In this document: in pieces, positions 14,148-20,932 of the stretch
How positions within the stretch are numbered: the stretch's first letter is position 1
How the letters are laid out: each line of letters begins with the position of its first letter
Virus record (IMG/VR): IMGVR_UViG_3300042402_000456
Coordinates: 1 to 21,743 of that record
Reading direction: 5' to 3' (one strand)
Source of the DNA: a virus
Length of the DNA stretch: 21,743 bases
Notes under the pieces: model-generated
Told to the model about the DNA's origin: nothing
The model's database searches: none
Seen by the model: the letters and a program-made list of their open reading frames with translations, nothing else
Position numbers and translations under genes: made by a program

Positions 14148-14593
14148 ATTAAGTAATTTCTTATAATCCTATACGTAGTATATATTATAAGCAAAATTAA
14201 TAAAATTCCTAGAACATTATGCAGCAATATCTTATACCAAGGAGTCTTTTCGTAATACTTTACAGGTATCTTCCTATAGACTATCCGTTCTATCGGCTTT
14301 TCGATATATACAGTGTCGCATTTGCCATTTATATATACCTTATCTTTTACTCGCCAAACCTTTACTTTTATCCTGTCTTTTCCTAATACAATTGTATCAT
14401 AAAGCTCTTTAATACTAACTATAGTATCAACTTGTACTTCTGGAACTGTTATACGAATTGTATCGCGTATGGTATCTCTTACGACAAGCGTGTCATTAGT
14501 CAAAAGATATGGGTACTTCTTAACTAACCTGTCAAATCTTCGTTGAGGTGTGCAGGCAATTAATATAAATAGAAAAGGTATTAGGTATTTCAT
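14144..14593 (-). CDS. Lipoprotein with C-terminal membrane segment, candidate unimolecular spanin (149 aa)
   Basis: The N-terminus (MKYLIPFLFILIACTPQRRF) is a lipoprotein signal with lipobox L-I-A-C at C14. The middle (residues 20-115) is a Thr/Val/Asp-rich, beta-prone periplasmic region with repeated DT-I/L motifs (NDTLVVRDTIRDTIRI). Residues about 122-142 (LHNVLGILLILLIIYTTYRI) form one membrane helix, followed by a short basic end. A lipid-anchored N-terminus plus one C-terminal inner-membrane helix is the layout of u-spanins such as T1 gp11, which link outer and inner membranes and fuse them in the last step of lysis. Its ATGA overlap with the holin supports that role. Sequence similarity to known spanins is not visible, so the call rests on topology and context. 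Confidence 0.68.
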   Translation of the reverse strand: MKYLIPFLFILIACTPQRRFDRLVKKYPYLLTNDTLVVRDTIRDTIRITVPEVQVDTIVSIKELYDTIVLGKDRIKVKVWRVKDKVYINGKCDTVYIEKPIERIVYRKIPVKYYEKTPWYKILLHNVLGILLILLIIYTTYRIIRNYLI

Positions 14594-14817
14594 TCAATTG
14601 TTGGAAATGGTGGTGAAGGCTTAGGCTCAAATGGACTCAAAGGAATATCTAATAAATAAGCATATTGAGTTGGCTTAATATCTGCCTCATCTGAATCACT
14701 TAAAAACAAGAAATATATATCATTAATATCCTGAACAAAGTTAAAGAATGTATCTGCGTCAAAGAATACTCCTTGTAGTTCTTCTGCTTGTTGGTTTGTT
14801 ACTATTCGTCCTTCCAT
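14590..14817 (-). CDS. Small acidic protein before the lysis cassette (75 aa)
   Basis: An acidic, aromatic protein: NNQQ-type start (MEGRIVTNQQAEELQGVFFD), then ADTFFNFVQDINDIYFLFLS and a Pro-rich tail (PLSPFEPKPSPPFPTIE). I have seen similar small proteins (GVFF-D-DTFFN-VQDIN pattern) next to tail-fibre genes in flavobacterial phages, with no assigned role. No signal or membrane helix is convincing. Its stop overlaps the start of the spanin-like gene (ATGA), and it follows the duplicated adhesin gene after 11 bases, so it is co-transcribed. A fibre-assembly or tail accessory role would fit the context only. Confidence 0.65.
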   Translation of the reverse strand: MEGRIVTNQQAEELQGVFFDADTFFNFVQDINDIYFLFLSDSDEADIKPTQYAYLLDIPLSPFEPKPSPPFPTIE

Positions 14818-14828
14818 TTTAAATTATT

Positions 14829-16337
14829 TTAATTATATCTACTTAATGCCGTTTGGTAAGTTGTTACAGCTGTATTAAAGTTTGCTATATCTGTATCTGT
14901 TAATCCATCTCCAATGGATGCAAATTTACATATTCCGTTGAAATAATCAGTTGCTCCTCCAAGCCTTGCGAGATTAATAGTTGCCGTTGGTCTAACTGTT
15001 GAATTTACTGTACCGCTAAAAATAGTTCCGTTATTTGCAAATTTATGAATTGTTGAAGATAATCGGCTTGTAATTCTGAATTTTGGAGTGCCACTAACTC
15101 CAACATTGTAGTTAGTAAATGTTGCTGTGTTAACTCCATATACACCATTCCCAGAATAAATCAAAATACCATTTGGTGCTGTATAAGCTCCTATCATACA
15201 CGCTTGTGTTGAATCAATAATACCAGTTGAAAAATAACTTAAATGCGAATCATTTAATCCAAGTACTGTTGAAGGTTGTATTCCAGTATCTGCAAAAGTA
15301 TTTAAAGGGGTCATTCCACTACTTGAATGAGTCCAACCCGTACCAAAAGTTAAATTATAAGTGCCCGGAGTTTTAAGATTAACTGCATGAGAACTTGCAT
15401 TACCACCACAAATTGGATATATTGCTTTCATCTTAGTCCATAAACCATCAGCCTTCATTCCTATAACAAGGTTGTTAATAGCATTAGCTTGAACTTGGTC
15501 ATCTATACCAGCAGCATTAATAAATGCTTGTGCATCAGCATCACTTACTGTTTGCGTTCCTATTGAGCGTCCTAAAGTTGTTTGATATGCTTGAACTGCT
15601 GTATAAAAATTAGCCGATTCCGTATCTGTTAATCCATCACCTATTGAAGCAAAAGCACATTGTTTACCAGTTGGAAAAGATGCTGTCCCTCCATTATTTA
15701 AAGCACCTATATAAATATTATAATTTTGTTTAAATGTTGAAGCTCCCGTACTTGTGGCTAATTTAACTCCATTTTTCCATGCGTTCATTACATTAGATGC
15801 TGTTCTGTTAGCTAAATAAAAAGCTCTTGAATCAGTATCCGCGTGTTGCAATAAAGCTGATGAATGAACTCTATAATATGAAACATTTGATGTTCTGGCT
15901 TCAATAAATAATCCATCACCTAAACCTGCACCCATTTCAATTACAGATACATTTTCATTTGTTCTTGAATAATAACTTATATGAACCGAGTTTAAACTTA
16001 AAATAGTATCATTATTTAAATTTGTATTTGCAAAAGTACTTAAAGGTGTCATTCCTAAATTTGAATGCGTCCAACCCGTTGCAAAAGTTAATCTAAACGC
16101 AGCATCTAAATCTCTTGGATCTTTCAAGTTATATTTGTGCTGTGATGCTGTGCCACCTACTATTGGATAAATAGCTTTGAACTTTGTCCAAATGTTATAG
16201 CCCTTTAAACTAACTACCAAAGTATTAATTGCACTTTGTTGAGTAGGGTCTGTTATTCCAGCCGCTGTTATGAATGCTTGAGCATCTGGGTCAAAAGCTG
16301 ACTTAGGCATCATTGATATTAATGGATAGTAGCTCAT
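14829..16337 (-). CDS. Tail adhesin made of two tandem homologous domains (502 aa)
   Basis: The protein consists of two copies of a domain of about 240 residues. Copy 1 begins DPDAQAFITAAGITDPTQQS (about residue 17). Copy 2 begins DADAQAFINAAGIDDQVQAN (about residue 265). Shared blocks follow in the same order: LWTK-KAIYPI-GG-AS-H, NLK-P, TF-TGWTHS--GMTPL-TFA, LS--SYYS/SYF, and a closing FASIGDGLTDTE/D-ANF-TAV--YQT-L-R. The Gly/Ser/Thr-rich beta pattern resembles concanavalin/LamG-like carbohydrate-binding domains (inference). No collagen repeats or catalytic residues are seen. It lies one base after the fibre gene, in the tail operon, and so is likely a host-recognition protein on the virion. 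Copy divergence suggests an old duplication. Confidence 0.75.
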   Translation of the reverse strand: MSYYPLISMMPKSAFDPDAQAFITAAGITDPTQQSAINTLVVSLKGYNIWTKFKAIYPIVGGTASQHKYNLKDPRDLDAAFRLTFATGWTHSNLGMTPLSTFANTNLNNDTILSLNSVHISYYSRTNENVSVIEMGAGLGDGLFIEARTSNVSYYRVHSSALLQHADTDSRAFYLANRTASNVMNAWKNGVKLATSTGASTFKQNYNIYIGALNNGGTASFPTGKQCAFASIGDGLTDTESANFYTAVQAYQTTLGRSIGTQTVSDADAQAFINAAGIDDQVQANAINNLVIGMKADGLWTKMKAIYPICGGNASSHAVNLKTPGTYNLTFGTGWTHSSSGMTPLNTFADTGIQPSTVLGLNDSHLSYFSTGIIDSTQACMIGAYTAPNGILIYSGNGVYGVNTATFTNYNVGVSGTPKFRITSRLSSTIHKFANNGTIFSGTVNSTVRPTATINLARLGGATDYFNGICKFASIGDGLTDTDIANFNTAVTTYQTALSRYN

Positions 16338-16338
16338 A

Positions 16339-18648
16339 TTATGCCTCTGTTGTTACACCAATTGCATCCCATCTATTATCTGTTGAATTGTAAATTAATC
16401 CAACATAAGTTGTCTTGCTTATTACTGTTGTTGTAGGTAAAGTAACTCCAATTGCTCTATATCCTCCAGTACCAGATGTCCAAGTGATTCCTCTTGCAGT
16501 TCCATCATCTTTAATTCTTATCATTAATGCTTGACCTTGAACAGGACTTCCTGTAGGAGCTGCTAATGTTAATGCTGCTGCTTGAGCTGTTATAACTACT
16601 ATATCATCATTTGCAGTTGGTGTAACTGTTGCAGCACTTGCCACTGATTGAACATTAGGAGCTGTTGTAGCTATTGTATAACTACCAGCAGGCTTATCAG
16701 GAAATTGTAATACAATATTTGTATTATTTACATTGTCATTCTTTATATAACTATCGTATGTATTTATATTAGTTCTTAACAATATACTGTCTGTATTCAA
16801 AGAAGTATATTGACCAGTTCCATTATGCTCAATAGTAATATTACTATCACTTATAATAGCTTGAGTATTTAATCCATTGACTGAAAGATTACTACCATCT
16901 GTAATACTAATTGATTGATCTGTAGTATTTCCCTGATCAGTTACCTGTTGTAATGTTGGAACCGCTGGTGCAGCCCAAGTTGCATCTCCTCTAAGAAACT
17001 TGGTTGTGTCATTTGGAGCTTTAGGAGCAAATCCATGTTTAGCGGTAGATACATCATTAGTTGTAATGTCTGATGTAGATAAATTACCATCTGTAACAGT
17101 AAATGTTCTATCAGCACTTAAATTAGCTGTAGTTCCATTAATAGTTAAATTTCGCGCATTTGTTACAGGTGTATATCCTAATGCTGTTGCAATAGTTTTA
17201 TTCTTCCATAACTGAGTAGAACTCTCATATATTAATGCATCGTTGTTTGCCAACGTGCCATTGTTAATATAAACATTATGAAGCTCATCAAGCTCCCATC
17301 CGTTCATTATCTTGATATATATCTTACCATTGTTAACATGAGCATACTCAACATACCCTATTATAACAATGTGAGCAGTTGCTCCTGTTGGTTTAATATT
17401 TGTAATTGCTCCAGGTATTGTAGATGATAAATATAACACATTACCATCCGCCCAAGTTTCTCCTTGCAAAGACCCAGTTGTGTTTATATCTTCAATCTGA
17501 CCAACCGTCATTATAAACCCTTCTTGATTTGTAGCAATCGTTTCAATAACAACACCCAAAGTATCAGCAGAGTTGTTGTCATTGTTAGCTTGAGCATAAG
17601 CTACAGCCAACCTACCACCCTGTGCTCCTGATACTCTTACAACAGGATATGCAGCTTTGGTAAGCGTAGCATTCGGAGTAACCTTATTAACCACTCTAGC
17701 AACCAAGTCAACGCCATTTTTAAGTATAACTGATCCACCCTTTAAAGTTGTCTCAGAACTACCCAACGTGTTATTCCATCGTGTTGTCCCTACCGCTGCT
17801 GTACCTGTTGGTGATACGTCTAATGTTAATTGACCTGCCTTTAACTCATATTCACCTAAATCAACATTTCCTGTCGCTCCTGTGTAAGGAACGTAACCAC
17901 CTGTTAAATCATCTGTTGTTGCTATTGTGTAATCACCTGAAACTTTATCAGGAAATTGTAATACAACACTATTGCCAGCAGATACATCTGTATTTTTTAG
18001 TTGACTCTCAACATCACCATTGTGCAATCCAAGTATTCCATCTTGTCCAATATATGCATAAGTTCCATTATTTACATTTTCTGTGCCAACTGCACCATTT
18101 CCTATCTCACTATAAGATGTAGATAAATCACCGACATAAATTGGATTATTGGTTACATTGCCATTATCGGTAACGGCTTGTAAGTCTAAAGATGTTAAAT
18201 CATCTGTTGTTGCTATTGTGTAATCACCTGAAACTTTATCAGGAAATTGTAATACAACACCTGTATCGGTTAGGTCGTCATTCTTTATATAACCATCAAA
18301 TGAATTTACATTGGTTCTTAATACTATGCTATCTGTATTTAAAGAAGTATATTGAGTAGTTCCTGTATTTTCAACAGTAATACTAGTCTCACTTATAACA
18401 GCTTGATAAGTTGAGTTAATAACCGAAAGATTACTACCATCTGTAATACTAATTGACTGATCTGTAGTATTTCCATTATCAGTAACAGTCTGTAAAGTTA
18501 TATTACTAGATACACCATCAATTATCTCTTGACCAGTTATCTTTTTACTAACATAAATAAGCCCGTTAAATTCACTAATCTCAAATAAATCAGTAGAATC
18601 TATATTAGCTCCTTTAGCTGTTAAGTCACTTATTTTTATATTTGCCAT
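16339..18648 (-). CDS. Large repeat-built tail fibre (769 aa)
   Basis: A long Ser/Thr/Asn/Asp-rich protein built from repeated beta modules. The segment LQTVTDNGNTTDQSISITDG (about 51-70) recurs at about 570. The block VVLQFPDKVSGDYTIATTDD appears twice nearly exactly (about residues 130-152 and 227-249) and a third time in weaker form near 650. The centre holds a GYVPYTGATGNVDLGEYELK-type segment and the C-terminal third has LTINGTTANLSADRTFTVTD followed by APNDTTKFLRGDATWAAP, common in flavobacterial phage fibres. The last 100 residues (QAAALTLAAPTGSPVQGQAL onward) form a known type of terminal module. It would form a trimeric fibre for host contact. The 42-aa gene starts the same stretch upstream, and the two-domain adhesin follows one base downstream. 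Confidence 0.83.
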   Translation of the reverse strand: MANIKISDLTAKGANIDSTDLFEISEFNGLIYVSKKITGQEIIDGVSSNITLQTVTDNGNTTDQSISITDGSNLSVINSTYQAVISETSITVENTGTTQYTSLNTDSIVLRTNVNSFDGYIKNDDLTDTGVVLQFPDKVSGDYTIATTDDLTSLDLQAVTDNGNVTNNPIYVGDLSTSYSEIGNGAVGTENVNNGTYAYIGQDGILGLHNGDVESQLKNTDVSAGNSVVLQFPDKVSGDYTIATTDDLTGGYVPYTGATGNVDLGEYELKAGQLTLDVSPTGTAAVGTTRWNNTLGSSETTLKGGSVILKNGVDLVARVVNKVTPNATLTKAAYPVVRVSGAQGGRLAVAYAQANNDNNSADTLGVVIETIATNQEGFIMTVGQIEDINTTGSLQGETWADGNVLYLSSTIPGAITNIKPTGATAHIVIIGYVEYAHVNNGKIYIKIMNGWELDELHNVYINNGTLANNDALIYESSTQLWKNKTIATALGYTPVTNARNLTINGTTANLSADRTFTVTDGNLSTSDITTNDVSTAKHGFAPKAPNDTTKFLRGDATWAAPAVPTLQQVTDQGNTTDQSISITDGSNLSVNGLNTQAIISDSNITIEHNGTGQYTSLNTDSILLRTNINTYDSYIKNDNVNNTNIVLQFPDKPAGSYTIATTAPNVQSVASAATVTPTANDDIVVITAQAAALTLAAPTGSPVQGQALMIRIKDDGTARGITWTSGTGGYRAIGVTLPTTTVISKTTYVGLIYNSTDNRWDAIGVTTEA
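17902..18260. repeat. Exact 68-bp direct repeat inside the fibre gene
   Basis: Bases 17902-17969 and 18193-18260 are identical over 68 bp, 291 bp apart and in frame. They encode the LQFPDKVSGDYTIATTDDLT block. Identity at the DNA level, including third codon positions, points to recent duplication or gene conversion. Recombination between the copies would remove exactly 97 residues without breaking the frame. Confidence 0.88.
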
Positions 18649-18652
18649 CTTA

Positions 18653-18781
18653 TTATTCTTTTATTCTACTATTACCATCTTCTGTTATTCTACTATTACC
18701 ATCTTCAGTAATTCTAAAAAATAATGCAGCTATAGACTTCATAGCTCCCTTTATAACATTATTTATAGCTATCTGTATCAT
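18653..18781 (-). CDS. 42-aa protein ending in RITEDGNS repeats
   Basis: Read from the gap between the spike base and fibre genes: ATG at 18779-18781, stop TAA at 18653-18655. The first half (MIQIAINNVIKGAMKSIAAL) is an amphipathic or weakly membrane-seeking helix followed by FF. The second half is RITEDGNS, RITEDGNS, RIKE. I recall small phage proteins of the same design (helix, FFR-I/V-TEDGN repeats) beside tail genes in aquatic phages, so this is a genuine conserved gene of unknown role. It starts one base after the upstream stop and ends 4 bases before the fibre start. Possible roles are a short fibre linker or a peptide that docks a fibre to the tail. Confidence 0.7.
   Translation of the reverse strand: MIQIAINNVIKGAMKSIAALFFRITEDGNSRITEDGNSRIKE
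18663..18706. repeat. Tandem 24-bp repeat coding RITEDGNS
   Basis: The 20 bases 18663-18682 recur exactly at 18687-18706, a period of 24 bp that gives one octapeptide per unit. Two full units are present, with a partial third in the protein. This is a coding minisatellite, which can gain or lose units by slippage without changing the frame. Confidence 0.8.
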
Positions 18782-18782
18782 A

Positions 18783-19046
18783 TTACCATATAGCTACAAT
18801 ACTGTCAGCATTAGTTCCAGTAGAAAAAACGCGTATTACTTGAACTGGGAACCATGTGCCATCTTGAACATTAAAAAACGTTACATCATCACCAGCTTCT
18901 GTTAATACTCTTATATTACCACCAACGCCAATATAAAGAACACAAGGCCAAACTTGACCATCTTGACCTCCAACAAAATAAATATTATCAGTATTGCTAG
19001 GTGTTACAGCTTGTGCTCTATGACCTTGTAATTTTAAATTTGCCAT
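18783..19046 (-). CDS. Spike base protein-like, RCAP_rcc01079 family (87 aa)
   Basis: The whole 87-residue protein follows the pattern of the small spike base family named after Rhodobacter capsulatus GTA protein rcc01079. A-x-AVTPSNTD (residues 12-20) is followed by LYIGVGGNIRVLTEAGDDVT (37-56), FFNVQDGTWFPVQVIRVFST (57-76) and a closing GTNADSIVAIW. In the gene transfer agent this protein forms the base on which receptor-binding head spikes sit. Here it is in the tail-appendage operon, 2 bases after the preceding gene and just before the 42-aa and fibre genes. A mount for the fibre or spike is the natural reading (role inferred from the family). Length is typical and the start is unambiguous. 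Confidence 0.8.
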   Translation of the reverse strand: MANLKLQGHRAQAVTPSNTDNIYFVGGQDGQVWPCVLYIGVGGNIRVLTEAGDDVTFFNVQDGTWFPVQVIRVFSTGTNADSIVAIW

Positions 19047-19048
19047 TA

Positions 19049-19312
19049 TTAACTTTTTTTAGTGCTTTTACCATTTGATCCATTTCGACCTCTATTAATC
19101 GAAGGACTTTCTTTTACAAAGTTACCATTTTTTTTCTTACTCATATCAGGACCACCCTTACCATATAAACCTGCCTCTCGTCTTGCCTTTACATGTTCAG
19201 CTCTATATTTTTTGCCTTCAGGAGTAGCATTAAGCTCACGTTGATATTCACGCCTCTTCTCAGCAGCTTTAGGATTCTCTGCGTAATATTTTGATGTCTT
19301 ACTATTTCCCAT
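19049..19312 (-). CDS. Small basic conserved phage protein (87 aa)
   Basis: Very basic and hydrophilic: MGNSKTSKYYAENPKAAEKR, then REYQRELNATPEGKKYRAEH, a Gly/Lys loop (YGKGGPDMSKKKNGNF) and the end INRGRNGSNGKSTKKS. The pattern SKTSKYY-NP-A, then T-E-KKYRAE, then R-RNGSNGKSTK is one I recall as widespread in uncultured phage genomes, without a function. The helical N-terminal half and disordered basic end suggest nucleic-acid binding or a virion-internal protein. It lies between the 99-aa basic protein and the spike base gene, 2 bases before the latter, so it is certainly in the same operon. An overlapping frame at 19189-19440 is a shadow of this gene and its neighbour. Confidence 0.75.
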   Translation of the reverse strand: MGNSKTSKYYAENPKAAEKRREYQRELNATPEGKKYRAEHVKARREAGLYGKGGPDMSKKKNGNFVKESPSINRGRNGSNGKSTKKS

Positions 19313-19330
19313 ATCTCGATGTTTTCTTCG

Positions 19331-19630
19331 CTACCCCTTTTTCCATTTCTTACTAGGTGATGCTGTCTTACTAGGACTCCATTTAACTTTGTCAGCCCAA
19401 TACGCTGCCGACATTTTGCCCTTAGCAATATTACTTGCATGACGACTTTTAAACGCTTCTCTCTGACCTACCGTCTGGTTGGTCTTTACTCCCTGCTGAC
19501 CGAAACGAATAGTTTTAATCCGATCGCCTTCCTTGGCCACAACAATATGACTCTTGGTCGGATGGCTGGGAGTTTTCTTGGGCTTATTGAAGCCCTCAAC
19601 TCCTGCTCGATCTAATCGTGGGTCTTTCAT
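19331..19630 (-). CDS. Small basic conserved phage protein, RFGQQG type (99 aa)
   Basis: Starts MKDPRLDRAGVEGFNKPKKT, then PSHPTKSHIVVAKEGDRIKT, IRFGQQGV (41-48) and AFKSRHASNIAKGKMSAAYWADKVKW (about 59-84), ending in a Lys-rich tail. The motifs TIRFGQQG and SR/ARH-NIAKGKMSAAYWA-KVKW are remembered from small proteins found in many phages of Bacteroidetes, Pelagibacter and cyanobacteria. Their function is not known to me. The high positive charge suggests DNA binding or packaging inside the head. Its first base overlaps the stop of the 204-aa gene, so it is co-transcribed. Base use (more G/C around 19430-19620) differs a little from its neighbours. Confidence 0.8.
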   Translation of the reverse strand: MKDPRLDRAGVEGFNKPKKTPSHPTKSHIVVAKEGDRIKTIRFGQQGVKTNQTVGQREAFKSRHASNIAKGKMSAAYWADKVKWSPSKTASPSKKWKKG

Positions 19631-20244
19631 TAGTTGTATACTCTTATTTCTATTGATTGTTTATTTCCAATCTCATCAATACCTGTTCCTCCAACTTCAA
19701 ATTGTTGAACGATAACTTCACTAACTGTAGAAAGTATAAATGTTGTATATTTAGGGTATCCTGAATCAGATGAAACAGAAGAAAATAAACAGGTTTTGTC
19801 TGGTATAAATAATCTATCAGAATTAACAGAATATGAACCAACATTCCCATAAGTCCACCAAATATTCCCAATAGTATTCTCTAACACTGTTACTAATGGT
19901 GCTCCGTAATTCCAAGATAGTTCACTACTATTAGTCCATACTGAAGGAGTATCTCCTATTGCTACAAATTTAACACCACTAGCATTTGAAGGAGCACCAA
20001 CATTTGTAAAATCATCTCCTAATTGATAATCTGTTATTTCATACGTGCGCCCTATAGATAAAGATCCACTTGTAAAAGATTCAGGGTTGTCTCCACCACT
20101 CTGTGTTAACAAAGCTGTATAAACCTTATAACCTCTAAGGTCTCCAACAGTTACAACCTCTTGGATATTATTATTCAATGCGCTCTTGCGCTCAGTCAGA
20201 TTTACATCTGGATTATAAACGATTATTTGTGATTCTGGTGTCAT
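19630..20244 (-). CDS. Conserved tail-region structural protein candidate (204 aa)
   Basis: A Ser/Gly/Thr-rich, beta-type protein. MTPESQIIVYNPDVNLTERK is followed by VVTVGDLRGYKVYTALLTQS (about 30-49), GRTYEITDYQLGDDFTNVGA (about 65-84), a segment FVAIGDTPSVW, then GAPLVTVLENTIGNIWWTYG (about 114-133). I recall YKVYTALLTQSGGDN plus GDDFTNVGAP and GAP-VTVLENTIGN as a recurring module in flavobacterial phage and prophage proteins, often in several copies near tail genes. Binding to another virion protein or to the host surface is likely, but no function is established. Its start overlaps the stop of the 48-aa gene (ATGA), and its stop overlaps the next start. Confidence 0.72.
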   Translation of the reverse strand: MTPESQIIVYNPDVNLTERKSALNNNIQEVVTVGDLRGYKVYTALLTQSGGDNPESFTSGSLSIGRTYEITDYQLGDDFTNVGAPSNASGVKFVAIGDTPSVWTNSSELSWNYGAPLVTVLENTIGNIWWTYGNVGSYSVNSDRLFIPDKTCLFSSVSSDSGYPKYTTFILSTVSEVIVQQFEVGGTGIDEIGNKQSIEIRVYN

Positions 20245-20387
20245 TTCTTCATTTTTTTAACGGATGGTACTTTCTTCTTGCCATATTCTCTCAATCGCTC
20301 TTGCATAGACTCAGACTTCTCATGCTTCGCCTTAGCAGCTTTCGAAGGATAAACCTCTTTGGTTTTCTTTTCTACGATCTTTTTCAT
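20241..20387 (-). CDS. Small Lys-rich protein, first gene of the tail operon (48 aa)
   Basis: Found by reading the gap: ATG at 20385-20387, stop TGA at 20241-20243. The product begins MKKIVEKKTKEVYPSKAAKA and continues KHEKSESMQERLREYGKKKV to the end PSVKKMKK. About a third of its residues are Lys, and a central helix (residues 20-36) is likely. It starts 13 bases after the -7 box at 20401-20408, and its stop overlaps the next start (ATGA), so it is well placed as a translated leader gene. Small basic proteins of this kind are common in phages of this group. Function unknown, nucleic-acid binding possible. Confidence 0.7.
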   Translation of the reverse strand: MKKIVEKKTKEVYPSKAAKAKHEKSESMQERLREYGKKKVPSVKKMKK

Positions 20388-20408
20388 AATTTTGTTTTTA
20401 CAAATATA
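20387..20408. promoter_or_regulatory. Face-to-face -7 boxes between the tail operon and the plus-strand regulator
   Basis: On the minus strand TATATTTG (20401-20408) heads the tail operon. On the plus strand TAATTTTG (20387-20394) heads the gene at 20414. Both match TAnnTTTG exactly and are separated by only 6 bases. Each predicted transcription start falls in or next to the other box, so the two promoters cannot both be occupied at once. The start codons are only 26 bases apart. Confidence 0.5.
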
Positions 20409-20413
20409 ATAAA

Positions 20414-20932
20414 ATGATTCCTAAAGTTAAAAAGAAAGTTACGCATAGACGTGATAATAATAAAATTTATGGTCGAAAACAAGGAGAATACGACTTCTTA
20501 AAAAATTGGGCCATCATTAGAAAATGGGCTATCATCACATACGGACTTAAATCAACAGCCGATTTAGAAATGCTACTCTTCTTATACTCAGAAAAATTGT
20601 TTACAAGAACTCAATTTACAGAATACTCAAACTTCTTAACATGGGATAGAGACCGATTCAATAGACTACTAAGAGAAGATTGGATATATATTTGGCGACA
20701 TCGAAATCACCAAGAGACACACTTGTATGAAGTGTCATACAAAGGTAAAAAGATGATAAATACCATCTATAAAAAATTGCTTGGACTAGAGCCTATTCCT
20801 GAGTCTACAAGGCGTAATAAAATATTCCTAAAGACAGCACCCTTCTCTCACAAGACTCTAGCCATAGCAATTAAAAATCATAACAAACAACTTAAAGAAC
20901 ACAAACAACGTCCTTCTCCTGGATTACAGTAA
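20414..20932 (+). CDS. Winged-helix DNA-binding protein candidate (172 aa), only plus-strand gene
   Basis: Basic, helical protein. After a Lys/Arg-rich start (MIPKVKKKVTHRRDNNKIYG) comes FLKNWAIIRKWAIITYGLKS, then DLEMLLFLYSEKLFTRTQF (50-68), RDRFNRLLREDWIYIWR (79-95, likely recognition helix running into a beta strand) and HLYEVSYKGKKMINTIYKKL (103-122). Helix, helix, recognition helix, wing and long C-terminal helix is the MarR-like winged-helix plan, and I recall this family in uncultured aquatic Bacteroidetes phages. The tail (residues 125-172) is basic. It opposes all other genes in the window and shares a 26-base gap with the tail operon, and its 3' end overlaps groES by 41 bases. Control of late transcription, including its own promoter, is a reasonable inference. 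Confidence 0.72.
   Translation: MIPKVKKKVTHRRDNNKIYGRKQGEYDFLKNWAIIRKWAIITYGLKSTADLEMLLFLYSEKLFTRTQFTEYSNFLTWDRDRFNRLLREDWIYIWRHRNHQETHLYEVSYKGKKMINTIYKKLLGLEPIPESTRRNKIFLKTAPFSHKTLAIAIKNHNKQLKEHKQRPSPGLQ

Noticed and set aside
17748-18122. 124-codon plus-strand frame rich in His and Leu
   Set aside because: It lies wholly inside the fibre gene on the opposite strand. Its composition is just the complement of the repetitive Thr/Asn-rich coding sequence, and it has no leader or family resemblance.
18663-18712. Possible CRISPR repeat unit
   Set aside because: The 24-bp units are directly adjacent without spacers, lie in frame in a protein-coding gene and encode RITEDGNS. There are no cas genes.
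19189-19440. 83-codon minus-strand frame overlapping two small genes
   Set aside because: It bridges the 87-aa and 99-aa genes in another frame. Both of those have recognised conserved motifs and operon spacing, and this frame has none.
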